Positions 1 through 7,221 of a stretch of 14,253 nucleotides of DNA are shown one piece after another. Location: assembly GCA_948736885.1 (NCBI GenBank), contig CAPXWY010000002.1, forward strand, positions 133,631 through 147,883. The letters run 5' to 3'. Under the pieces are notes generated by a model. The model did no database searches. It saw only the letters and a program-made list of their open reading frames with translations, and was not told where the DNA came from. Position 1 is the stretch's first letter. The number at the start of each line of letters is the position of its first letter. This DNA is from an uncultured Alistipes sp. (GTDB lineage: Bacteria > Bacteroidota > Bacteroidia > Bacteroidales > Rikenellaceae). The position numbers and the translations under genes were made by a program.

Positions 1-10
1 GGCAAGGTTA

Positions 11-149
11 CAGATGTTTCGCTGCGCTCAACATGACGGTTGCAGCGGCTCTTCGCAAAGAAGTGAACGACAAACGAAGTGCAGTCAAGAATCTGTCTAC
101 GTATACTTTTATACAGATTCTTCGTCGCTCTGCTCCTCAGAATGACAAA
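11..149 (+). repeat. Short dispersed motif copies with a hairpin
   Basis: Two related motifs of the form CAGATnnTTCG...GCTC...ATGAC lie at 11-37 and 114-147. A perfect 10-bp inverted repeat, AAGAATCTGT (87-96) and ACAGATTCTT (113-122), with a 16-nt loop precedes and overlaps the second copy. No convincing reading frame covers the region. It looks like an intergenic repeat cluster; membership of a known family is inference from its resemblance to common bacterial intergenic motifs ending in CAGAATGACA. Confidence 0.45.
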
Positions 150-540
150 CTACTGAATTGTTCGCAAACTCCGCGGCAGACTGGAATATGCAACTGGCGG
201 CAACGCGGAAAGGATGGAGGGAAAAGATGTTCGGGGCGACCGCGGTTTGCAGAGCTAAACACCGGCTTCAGCCGTGCGAGCCGAAGCCCCGCCCTGCGGA
301 GGCTCGCAACACTCGCTCCGCGGACTTCGGCACGAGAACAACTCCCATACCGCTATCAAAACCGATAATTGCCTGCGAATTGCAAAACCGCCAAAAACCA
401 GCTGTCAAACAACCACACGCAAACAACTATTCCTTATCAATCCTCCCGCGCCATTACGCCGCCAGCGGACTGCTGAATCTACACAAACCACTCTGACAAA
501 GAGCCGTGACCCCTGTCACTCCGGGTGCGAAATTGCCGGA
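150..540 (+). repeat. Long dispersed repeat, copy A
   Basis: This segment matches, in reverse orientation, 13806-14253 at the other end of the window. The first ~80 bp (from TACTGAATTGTTCGCAAAC to about 230) differ at only a few positions. The rest, from the GCAGAGCTAAAC stretch at 250 to GTCACTCCGGG at 515-525, is roughly 85% identical by eye. A shorter related piece lies at 7092-7157. The open frames here do not resemble proteins, and frame is not kept between copies, so it is read as noncoding. From 541 to 656 there is AT-rich then GC-rich sequence with nothing I recognise. Confidence 0.75.
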
Positions 541-656
541 AGCAAAGATAAAATAAAAAATAATCAATACGAAAAATTCATCCGGACAACTGCGAAGAGG
601 AGGGGCGCCGAGGCCCCCGACGCATCGTCCGAATGGACGGCACCAACGGAATCCGC

Positions 657-686
657 AAAAACGCGGGCCCCCGAAAGGAACCCGCG
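657..686 (-). terminator. Intrinsic terminator of the fabH operon
   Basis: On the minus strand a 10-bp stem (677-686 with 662-671, including two G-U pairs) and a 5-nt loop are followed by five T residues (657-661). It lies 23 bp past the fabH stop codon and closes the DUF177-rpmF-plsX-fabH unit. Confidence 0.85.
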
Positions 687-709
687 CAAGACAGAAGCAA
701 TGACAGGGC

Positions 710-1738
710 CTACTTGTTGGAGGCGTCGATCTGGCAGACCTTCGAACCGTCGTACGCCCACTTGACATAGATGGCACCCCAGGTGTAACCGCCGCCGAAT
801 GCCGACAGAATGAGGTTGTCGCCGGGGCGAAGCTCCTTTTCGTAGTCGTAAAGACACGTCGGGATGGTTGCGGCCGTGGTGTTGCCATTGCGGTCGATAT
901 TGATCATGCACTTGTCCTGCGTGATGCCCATGCGGCGCGCCGTGGCGTCGATGATACGCAGGTTGGCCTGGTGCGGCACGAGATAACGGACATCGTCGCC
1001 CGTGAGGTTGTGGCGCTCCATCATCTCCACCGAGACGTCGGCCATCTTCGAAACGGCGGCCTTGAAGACGGCCTGGCCGTCCCACATGATGGTGTGCCAG
1101 TTGTTGGCCAGGGTCTCGGCCGAAGCGGGGTAACGCGAACCGCCGGCCTTCATGTAGAGCTGCAGCTCGCCGGAACCGTCGGAACGCAGCATCGAATCGA
1201 TGACGCCCAGACCCTCGGTATTGGGCTCCAGCAACACGGCAGCGGCACCGTCGCCGAAGAGCGGGCAGGTGGAACGGTCGGCGTAGTCGATGATCGACGA
1301 CATCTTGTCGGCGCCGACGACGATGACCTTCTTGGAAGTGCCGGCCTCGATGAACTTGGCGCCGGTCGTAAGCGCGAAGAGGAAGCCCGAGCAGGCGGCC
1401 GAAACGTCGTAGGCGAAAGCGTTCTTGCATCCGGCCTGGTCGGCGATGAGGTTGCCCGTCGAGGGGAAGAACATGTCGGGCGTGATGGTGGCGCAGATGA
1501 CGACGTCGACCTCCATGGGATCGATGCCGGTCTTGTCCAGCAGGTTCATCACGGCCCGGGCGCCCATGTAGGAGGTGCCGATGCCCTCGCCCTTGAGGAT
1601 ATGGCGCGTACGGATACCGGTATGGGAGACGATCCACTCGTCGTTGGTATCGACCATCCGGCTCAGTTCGTCGTTGGTAAGCAGGTAGTCGGGCAGATAC
1701 TGGCCGACACCCGTTATCGCAGCTGTAATTTTAGCCAT
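710..1738 (-). CDS. fabH: 3-oxoacyl-ACP synthase III (KAS III)
   Basis: FabH condenses acetyl-CoA with malonyl-ACP to start type II fatty-acid synthesis in the cytosol. The 342-residue product has the usual thiolase-fold length. The active-site triad is visible: Cys116 in SAACSGF, His256 in VPHQAN and Asn286 in NGNTT. The GIRTRH segment near residues 41-46 and the glycine-rich SAFGGGYTWGA end are also typical. The frame continues upstream for 24 codons, but MAKITAAITG is where family similarity begins, and the longer start would overlap plsX. It follows plsX by 20 bp and is the last gene before a terminator. The era and der genes often found after fabH in Bacteroidales (recalled, not checked) are absent. 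Confidence 0.97.
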   Translation of the reverse strand: MAKITAAITGVGQYLPDYLLTNDELSRMVDTNDEWIVSHTGIRTRHILKGEGIGTSYMGARAVMNLLDKTGIDPMEVDVVICATITPDMFFPSTGNLIADQAGCKNAFAYDVSAACSGFLFALTTGAKFIEAGTSKKVIVVGADKMSSIIDYADRSTCPLFGDGAAAVLLEPNTEGLGVIDSMLRSDGSGELQLYMKAGGSRYPASAETLANNWHTIMWDGQAVFKAAVSKMADVSVEMMERHNLTGDDVRYLVPHQANLRIIDATARRMGITQDKCMINIDRNGNTTAATIPTCLYDYEKELRPGDNLILSAFGGGYTWGAIYVKWAYDGSKVCQIDASNK

Positions 1739-1758
1739 TGTGTGGTTGGAAATTTGGA

Positions 1759-2706
1759 TTATTCGGTGAATGCCTGCTGCAGCCGGGCCGTAAATCCGGC
1801 CTGGATGCACCGCTCGGTGGTGAGGATCATGTTCTTGATGGCCAGGGGCGACGAACAGCCGTGGCCGATGACCACGGGTGCGTTGACACCCAGCACGGGC
1901 GTACCGCCGACGTTCTCGTAGTTCATGGCATCCCAGAAAGCGTTGCCGCCGCCGAGCGCCTTGTTGATGCGGTAGAGACCCTCGGCCATCTTCAGCACCG
2001 TGTTACCCACGAAACCGTCGCAGACGATCACGTCGGCGACCTTGCCGGAGAAGATGTGCGAACCCTCGACGTTGCCGACGAAATTGATGCGTTTCTCCTC
2101 GCGCAGAAGGTCGTGCGCGGCCTTAACCTGGGCATTGCCCTTGGTCTCTTCCTCGCCGATGTTGAGCACGGCGACGCGCGGCGACCGAATGCCCAGAACG
2201 CTCTCGGCGAAGATCGAACCGATCAGGCCGTACTGAGCCAGCACCTCGGGCTTGCAGTCGACGTTCAGACCCACGTCCAGCAACAAGGCGGGACGGCCCG
2301 ACGCCGTGGGAACGAGCGACGAAATGGTGGGACGGATGACCCCCTCGATGGGCTTGACGGCGTACATCGAACCCACCATCATGGCGCCAGTCGATCCGGC
2401 GCTGGCGAAACCGTGGACGGCACCCTTGGCCAGGTAGCCGAATCCGACGGTGATCGACGAATCGGCCTTGGCCTGGAACGCCTTGGCAGGATGATCGCCC
2501 ATCTCGATGACCTCGGTGGTGGCGACGATATCGAACTTGTCGGCCGGGCAACCCTCGGCCTCGAGCACGGCGCGGATGCGCGCCTCGTCGCCGAAAAGGA
2601 CGACACGGCTCTCGGCGCCGACGGCATCGAGCGCCATGACGGCACCCTTGACCGCAGCCTCGGGAGCGAAGTCGCCGCCCATGGCATCAACACCTATCTT
2701 TAGCAT
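1759..2706 (-). CDS. plsX: Phosphate acyltransferase PlsX
   Basis: PlsX makes acyl-phosphate from acyl-ACP and phosphate, feeding PlsY in phosphatidic acid synthesis; it works at the inner face of the membrane. The 315-residue protein opens with the family hallmark VDAMGGDFAPE, followed by the GFASAGSTGAMM segment, DVGLNVDCKPE, NIGEEETKGN and CDGFVGN motifs that line the active site. Length is close to the usual 320-340. The ATG at 2706 sits directly before KIGVDAMGGD, which fixes the start. It lies between rpmF (140 bp upstream) and fabH (20 bp downstream), the order known from many bacteria. A terminator-like hairpin in the upstream gap may tune its expression relative to rpmF. Confidence 0.97.
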   Translation of the reverse strand: MLKIGVDAMGGDFAPEAAVKGAVMALDAVGAESRVVLFGDEARIRAVLEAEGCPADKFDIVATTEVIEMGDHPAKAFQAKADSSITVGFGYLAKGAVHGFASAGSTGAMMVGSMYAVKPIEGVIRPTISSLVPTASGRPALLLDVGLNVDCKPEVLAQYGLIGSIFAESVLGIRSPRVAVLNIGEEETKGNAQVKAAHDLLREEKRINFVGNVEGSHIFSGKVADVIVCDGFVGNTVLKMAEGLYRINKALGGGNAFWDAMNYENVGGTPVLGVNAPVVIGHGCSSPLAIKNMILTTERCIQAGFTARLQQAFTE

Positions 2707-2800
2707 AACTTGAATGAGTTAGGTTCAACAAACTCCGCTTGGCGAAACGCCGAACGGCCCGGCGGGAAACAACCGTCCGTTCCGCGGCGGGCGGAATACG

Positions 2801-2835
2801 AAAACAAAAAGAGGGCGCCTGCGGGGTGCGCTCTC
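2801..2835 (-). terminator. Terminator-like hairpin between rpmF and plsX
   Basis: On the minus strand an 8-position stem (2828-2835 with 2811-2818, one A/C mismatch) is followed by TTTTTGTTTT (complement of 2801-2810). It begins 12 bp after the rpmF stop. Because plsX and fabH follow on the same strand with no clear promoter of their own, it is better read as a partial terminator or attenuator than as the operon end. Confidence 0.55.
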
Positions 2836-2846
2836 CCTCGGCCGAC

Positions 2847-3032
2847 CTATTCGGCAGCCTTCTTCTCGATGGCCAGCTTGCCGCGGTAGAAACCGCACTC
2901 GGGGCATACCCGGTGGTAGAGCGTGGCGGCACCGCAGTTCGAGCAGGTGACCACCGTGGGAACCACCGCCTTGTAGTTGGTTCTTCTCTTGTCGCGTCGC
3001 GTCGACGAGACTTTGTGTTTAGGATGTGCCAT
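2847..3032 (-). CDS. rpmF: 50S ribosomal protein L32
   Basis: L32 is a small protein of the large ribosomal subunit. The 61-residue product starts MAHPKHKVSSTRRDKRRTNY, the classic L32 N-terminus, and carries four zinc-ligand cysteines in two CxxC pairs (Cys30/33 and Cys43/46), so it is the zinc-binding (C+) form. The C-terminal GFYRGKLAIEKKAAE is also typical. Stop is TAG. It sits 29 bp after DUF177, as in the E. coli yceD-rpmF pair, and is followed by a terminator-like hairpin, consistent with a need for more L32 than PlsX or FabH. Confidence 0.98.
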   Translation of the reverse strand: MAHPKHKVSSTRRDKRRTNYKAVVPTVVTCSNCGAATLYHRVCPECGFYRGKLAIEKKAAE

Positions 3033-3061
3033 GTTGCAAAATGATATTTAGTTCAACATAT

Positions 3062-3628
3062 TTACTTTTCGTCGTCCTGCGGGCCGGCCTCCATGCGTTC
3101 CTTGAGCTCGGCGAGCTTGCCCCAGGCCGTGTTGCCGGGCTCTGCGCCGGCGCGATCCTCGATCTCGGCGAACTCCTCGTCCGAGACGATGCGGAAACGC
3201 CGGAGCATTTCGGGGTCGCACCCGCCCTCGGGATGCACCCGCTGGTAGGGAAGCGACAACACGATGCTCTCGTAGATATACTGCGCCAGGTCGACCTCGT
3301 CCTCACCGGGCAGGAGCCACAGGATTTCGCCGTCGTACTCGCGGACCTCGTCGGAGAACTTCACCAGCAGACGCCCCTCGAAGTCGACGGGCACGCGGCA
3401 CTCCTCCAGGCAGCGGTCGCAGGCCACGACCACGCCGCCCCGGATCGTAACGTCGGCCACGAGCTGCGTTTCGGACTTGTCGAGCTTCACCTCGACGTCG
3501 CAGTCGCCGCCCATGATCTCCGCACTGCCGTAGGCCTCGAACAAGGCGCCGCCGACCTTGAAAGCGAAGTCGTGGGTGCCGTTTTTCAGCCCTTTATAGG
3601 CAATGGAATATCCTTTCGTTATATCCAT
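3062..3628 (-). CDS. DUF177 (YceD-like) protein
   Basis: DUF177 proteins are encoded next to rpmF across bacteria; YceD is linked to 23S rRNA accumulation or large-subunit assembly, with no known catalytic reaction. The 188-residue product shows the family core CDRCLEEC at residues 70-77 and the conserved SIVLSLPYQRVHPEGGCD block at 121-138. The C-terminal half is acidic and charged. The open frame runs 46 codons further upstream, but that part crosses the promoter at 3647-3677, so ATG at 3628 is the start. It is the first gene of the DUF177-rpmF-plsX-fabH operon. The biochemical role remains inference from family and context. Confidence 0.92.
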   Translation of the reverse strand: MDITKGYSIAYKGLKNGTHDFAFKVGGALFEAYGSAEIMGGDCDVEVKLDKSETQLVADVTIRGGVVVACDRCLEECRVPVDFEGRLLVKFSDEVREYDGEILWLLPGEDEVDLAQYIYESIVLSLPYQRVHPEGGCDPEMLRRFRIVSDEEFAEIEDRAGAEPGNTAWGKLAELKERMEAGPQDDEK

Positions 3629-3646
3629 CTGAGCATAAATAGTGCG

Positions 3647-3677
3647 CAAAGTTATGAAAAAATAAAAGAATTGCAAA
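3647..3677 (-). promoter_or_regulatory. Bacteroidota-type promoter of DUF177-rpmF operon
   Basis: On the minus strand a TTTG -33 box (3674-3677) and a perfect TAACTTTG -7 box (3647-3654) are 19 bp apart. The -7 box ends 18 bp upstream of the DUF177 ATG, giving a very short leader. Confidence 0.85.
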
Positions 3678-3794
3678 GAAATCGGGCAGGATGTTTCACG
3701 ACAGAGGAGCGGGAAGCGGGAAGCGGAACCTTGCGGACAACCCGGAACCGAATTTGCCCGGGCCATACCGAAACAAGAAGCAGAACGGACTGTT

Positions 3795-3826
3795 TTTCGA
3801 TTTTTCGCCCGGTTTGCCTATCTTTG
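3795..3826 (+). promoter_or_regulatory. Bacteroidota-type promoter of the 135-aa protein gene
   Basis: A perfect TATCTTTG -7 box at 3819-3826 follows a TTTCG (-33-like) at 3795-3799 by 19 bp. The likely start near 3831-3833 gives a leader of about 65 nt. It fires away from the DUF177 operon promoter. Confidence 0.75.
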
Positions 3827-3897
3827 CCGTATGGCAATAACCGCTTCTTGAACCGGGCCTACTATAGGCTGCCGAGGCGGAAAACCTGCATCGAACT

Positions 3898-4305
3898 ATG
3901 AACAAAGGATTCACGGTGGAAGTAAGCAGCCGCTACGAGGGATGGTGGCGCTACAATGTTGCACTGATGTGCGGCTGTTTCGACGCGGAGGAGCGCCGGA
4001 CGGGATTCGAATCGGTCGCCTCGCACATTGCCGACGTGGGTGCCAACCTGCCGGATCGGCCCGCGGACACGGATTCCGGGCGGACGGTCGTGCTGGAAAC
4101 GGAGCCCTGCGACCATCTCCTGCTCTACATCTATGTTGTCCCGCACACCTTGCCTGCCGGCAACGACATCGACGAGACGGAACCGTTCGAAATCGACGTG
4201 ACCATCGCCTATGCCGGGCGCAAGGTCACGAAATCGCGCCATCGGATCAACCAATGGTCGGGAGCCTCGATCGAGTTGAAAGTCGGGCAGGAAGGCACGC
4301 GCTGA
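3898..4305 (+). CDS. Small protein of unknown function
   Basis: I do not recognise this 135-residue protein. It is probably a real gene: it has a good promoter at 3795-3826, its codons show the strong G/C third-position bias of its neighbours, and it reads as a compact soluble protein with alternating hydrophobic strands (HLLLYIYVVPHTLP about residues 87-100, EPFEIDVTIAYAGRKV about 109-124), suggesting a mostly beta fold. There is no signal peptide or membrane segment. The N-terminus MNKGFTVEVSSRYEGWWRYN is unusually aromatic. It stands alone between the divergent lipid operon and the ncRNA locus. ATG at 3898 is the first in frame after the promoter. Confidence 0.7.
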   Translation: MNKGFTVEVSSRYEGWWRYNVALMCGCFDAEERRTGFESVASHIADVGANLPDRPADTDSGRTVVLETEPCDHLLLYIYVVPHTLPAGNDIDETEPFEIDVTIAYAGRKVTKSRHRINQWSGASIELKVGQEGTR

Positions 4306-4540
4306 ACCGGGCTGGGATTCGGGAAATCCAGTACTGAACGCAGCGCCTCAACGGTCTGCATACGGCATTAACCGATTCTCTGCCTGCCTGTAATCGGCGC
4401 ACAAAGGCTCCCGATCGGCTCACGGGTTTGCGGAGTTCACCGACAGAGTGATCGGGAGGGCACCGGCCTCCGGGCAACCTCCACGACACGAAGAACCAGC
4501 GTCATAATCCCGAAGCCGAGCCCCAACAATTATACGATTC
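4306..4540. other. Intergenic stretch with an inverted repeat
   Basis: No gene is seen here. A perfect 9-bp inverted repeat, CTCCCGATC (4408-4416) and GATCGGGAG (4450-4458), encloses 33 bp, and a second short stem GGAGG/CCTCC follows around 4455-4476. Neither has a T tract, so a terminator for the upstream gene is possible but not shown. Confidence 0.35.
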
Positions 4541-4544
4541 GTTT

Positions 4545-4576
4545 TTTGCGTATTCTGAAAAGTTTCGCTATCTTCG
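4545..4576 (+). promoter_or_regulatory. Promoter of the structured ncRNA
   Basis: A TTTG -33 box (4545-4548), inside a T6 run, is separated by 20 bp from TATCTTCG (4569-4576), a TAnnTTYG -7 box. Transcription should start near 4580-4583. No reading frame follows before the terminator at 4770-4810. Confidence 0.75.
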
Positions 4577-4580
4577 CAAC

Positions 4581-4810
4581 AGCAATTCGTAACAGGTTCT
4601 TAACATATTATCGCTCATAAGCGTATTGTATCTATTCTCAAAATTCTGGTAAAATTATTGATCAAGGTACAACGTCGCGCCAAGGAAGGCGCTGATGTTG
4701 GTTTTATTGGTCAAAGGTTTACCAGAGCCTTGAGAATGTAGAGTCAACGGCGTCTTCCCCGTTCATATCCTGCCGGATGCAATCGAAAAGAGTGCAACGG
4801 CAGTTTTTTT
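4581..4810 (+). ncRNA. Structured noncoding RNA, about 230 nt, rod-shaped
   Basis: The unit has a promoter, no plausible protein and an intrinsic terminator. Its centre folds as one long interrupted hairpin. Pairs are: TCTA 4631-4634 with TAGA 4739-4742; TTCTCAA 4635-4641 with TTGAGAA 4730-4736; TCTGGTAAA 4645-4653 with TTTACCAGA 4718-4726; TTGATCAA 4658-4665 with TTGGTCAA 4707-4714 (one G-U); and 4670-4681 with 4688-4700 (12 pairs, one bulged T), capped by AAGGAA. Small hairpins flank it at 4612-4623 and 4746-4763. The base composition is more AT-rich than the neighbours. Length and rod shape recall 6S RNA, but I could not confirm the 6S central bubble. It lacks the SRP, tmRNA and RNase P hallmarks I know. 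Confidence 0.75.
4770..4810 (+). terminator. Intrinsic terminator of the ncRNA
   Basis: CTGCCG (4770-4775) pairs with CGGCAG (4798-4803), with an inner TGCA/TGCA stem (4778-4781 with 4793-4796) and an A-rich loop, followed by seven T residues (4804-4810). Another small hairpin, CTTCAC/GTGAAG at 4813-4827, follows immediately. Confidence 0.85.
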
Positions 4811-4827
4811 GGCTTCACCGTGTGAAG

Positions 4828-5205
4828 ACAAACAATGAGTTGCGTCGCCTGCCGCTGCGTTTTTTGCAAAATCTCCATTCGAGCAAGAAAACACAAAATA
4901 ATCCTCCCCGATCCTTTGCTTGAGTCGCGCATAAGATCGACTGAACTCTACTTTGTTCGGTCGGCGCCACAATACCCCTTCCGTCGTTTTTGGGCGGCCT
5001 CGAGAACCGCGCAAGCCACAACCTCCCCCGGCAGAGCCCCTCAGCTATCCAGCCGGCGCAGGGCGTGCCCCACAAGTTTCGACCCGAAAACAAGCATCCC
5101 CCAACAAGCCGAATGCAGAATCGACGGGACATTCTCGCGGGTCGACATCAAAAAAAATAAAACCGACCGTATTCCGGCGGGCACTCCGAATTCCGGACAC
5201 CTCCG
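4828..5205. other. Intergenic, nothing recognised
   Basis: Open frames exist on both strands, but their translations are low-complexity, rich in Arg, Ser, Thr and Pro, and lack any promoter or family resemblance. No tRNA-like T-loop or TAnnTTTG box was found. The segment is moderately GC-rich and does not match the dispersed repeat copies. Confidence 0.5.
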
Positions 5206-5249
5206 CCAAAGAAACAAAAGGTCCGGCACTCGCACGAGTGCCGGACCTT
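5206..5249 (-). terminator. Strong intrinsic terminator of gapA
   Basis: A perfect 14-bp stem (5236-5249 with 5218-5231) with a 4-nt loop is followed on the minus strand by a T-rich tract (TTTTGTTTC type, complement of 5211-5219). It starts 20 bp after the gapA stop codon. Confidence 0.93.
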
Positions 5250-5269
5250 GCATATAGATCGACGGACGA

Positions 5270-6298
<1,029 letters not shown>

Positions 6299-6329
6299 TT
6301 ATTTGTTAGTAAAAACTCGCTCGCTCCGC

Positions 6330-6366
6330 GCGGCGGACGGCAAGGGGACCGGCCCCGTTCCGCCGC
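6330..6366 (-). promoter_or_regulatory. GC-rich hairpin in the gapA 5' leader
   Basis: In the minus-strand leader, 6355-6366 pairs with 6330-6340 (11 pairs, one bulged base) around a 14-nt loop. A TTTTT run (complement of 6311-6315) lies about 14 nt downstream, too far for a standard terminator. It could affect mRNA stability or leader regulation; no known riboswitch was recognised. Confidence 0.45.
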
Positions 6367-6432
6367 TCTCTCCGAACCCGGGAAAAGCCGCATTCCGCGA
6401 TCATTCCGGCGTCCGTTATTTTTTTCACAGTG

Positions 6433-6464
6433 CAAAAGTATACACTTTATATATTTTACGCAAA
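6433..6464 (-). promoter_or_regulatory. Bacteroidota-type promoter of gapA
   Basis: On the minus strand TTTG (6461-6464) and TACTTTTG (6433-6440, a TAnnTTTG match) are 20 bp apart in AT-rich sequence. Transcription from about 6427 gives a leader near 140 nt. Confidence 0.85.
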
Positions 6465-6480
6465 TAAAAAATTAAGTTTT

Positions 6481-6763
6481 TTTAATAAACCGCTTCCCAC
6501 CACGCTGCGGCGCTTTCGGACGCCGCTGACGACGGTGCGCGACACACTGCCGAAGCACAGGGAAGCAACCCCGCCGACCCCGCCAAAAATCGTTCCCGAA
6601 GACATTCCCGAAAGCGAAAAACAGAACACCGGCTCTCAAAAACGAACGGTCGGCAAGCCTGCCCCGCAGCAACAGAATGCCCTTTTCCGGTCCCGGGCTC
6701 CGTTCCGTAAAGAAGCGGTCGTTTTCGCGCACGCCTCCCGCCGCAGCTCCTTCCACTCCTTCC
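6481..6763. other. Intergenic, nothing recognised
   Basis: No supported gene. Overlapping open frames on both strands give proline-, arginine- and serine-rich translations with no family resemblance. The minus-strand frame that holds the remnant at 6764-6976 runs on through here, but without recognisable sequence. Confidence 0.5.
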
Positions 6764-6976
6764 CGTCAAGCAACCTTGCAGATGCTGGACGCAGCGCACG
6801 GAAAAACCGTAAGACCGGTTGTCGGTGTGCACCGGACCGACAAAGTCGGCAATGAAACGCAAGCGGGCCGCGGAGGGGTCATCGGCTCCGTAGGTCGACG
6901 AAGACCACGCGTAACCGCGCTCGCCGACGCTCAACAAGGCTCCCGACGAAGCATTGCGGAAGCCCGCAGCAGGTGC
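6764..6976 (-). pseudogene. Remnant of a WSS/VRCV surface-protein C-terminal domain
   Basis: About 70 residues read like the C-terminal end of Bacteroidota/Fibrobacter major-paralogous-type (FISUMP-like) domains. The order is APAAGFRNASSGAL, then VGERGYAWSSSTYG, a short strand RLRFIADFVGPV, and finally NRSYGFSVRCVQ. In complete proteins this follows a longer domain and a signal peptide. Here there is no start codon, no upstream half and no stop right after VRCVQ: the frame drifts into non-family sequence on both sides. It therefore looks like a truncated, decayed fragment. It lies next to partial repeat copy B. The family name is from memory of the motif pattern, not from a search. Confidence 0.6.
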
Positions 6977-7091
6977 ACGGTGCAATCGCTGAATTGAATC
7001 GCCCGAAGAGTTTTTCCGCGCAGGCTCCGGGCGAGACTGGGCTGTATAGCTGCCCCTGGCAGCATCGGTTTGAATTCCCGTTCTTAACGGG

Positions 7092-7157
7092 GCAGCGGAT
7101 TGCTGAATCTGCATGCCGCGCTGGCGGAAGCCGTAGCCGCCGTCACTCCGGGTTGCG
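7092..7157 (+). repeat. Dispersed repeat, partial copy B
   Basis: The pattern AGCGGAYTGCTGAATCT, about 35 variable bases, then GTCACTCCGGG is shared with copy A (463-525) and, inverted, with copy C (13815-13878). Only this end of the long repeat is recognisable here. It sits between the gene remnant and the end of mlaF. Confidence 0.5.
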
Positions 7158-7193
7158 GGAAGTTGCAGTTGGCAGAGATCAAGAGTTCATGCG

Positions 7194-7221
7194 AAAACCC
7201 GGTGCGGCCCTATCGGGCCGC
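7194..7221 (-). terminator. Possible terminator overlapping the mlaF stop
   Basis: GCGGCCC (7204-7210) and GGGCCGC (7215-7221) form a perfect 7-bp stem with a 4-nt loop spanning the last mlaF codons. The following T run on the minus strand is only four long and 6 nt away (complement of 7194-7197), so efficiency is uncertain. Confidence 0.45.

Noticed and set aside
33..765. Open frames of 111-163 codons in the left repeat region
   Set aside because: The frames are not preserved between repeat copies A and C, and the translations look like noncoding sequence.
971..2703. Long plus-strand open frames (316 and 321 codons) opposite fabH and plsX
   Set aside because: They are exact antisense shadows of two clear enzyme genes in GC-rich DNA; translations are Asp/Gly/His-rich without family features.
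4001..4025. A tRNA T-loop-like string (GGATTCGAATC) within the 135-aa gene
   Set aside because: No acceptor or anticodon stem can be drawn around it; it lies in well-supported coding sequence.
4581..4810. Assignment of the ncRNA as SRP RNA, tmRNA or RNase P RNA
   Set aside because: The SRP domain IV motif, the tmRNA tRNA-like ends and the RNase P GAGGAAAGTC-type core are all missing.
4815..5257. Possible small proteins on either strand after the ncRNA terminator
   Set aside because: No promoter, no family resemblance, and composition unlike the real genes of the window.
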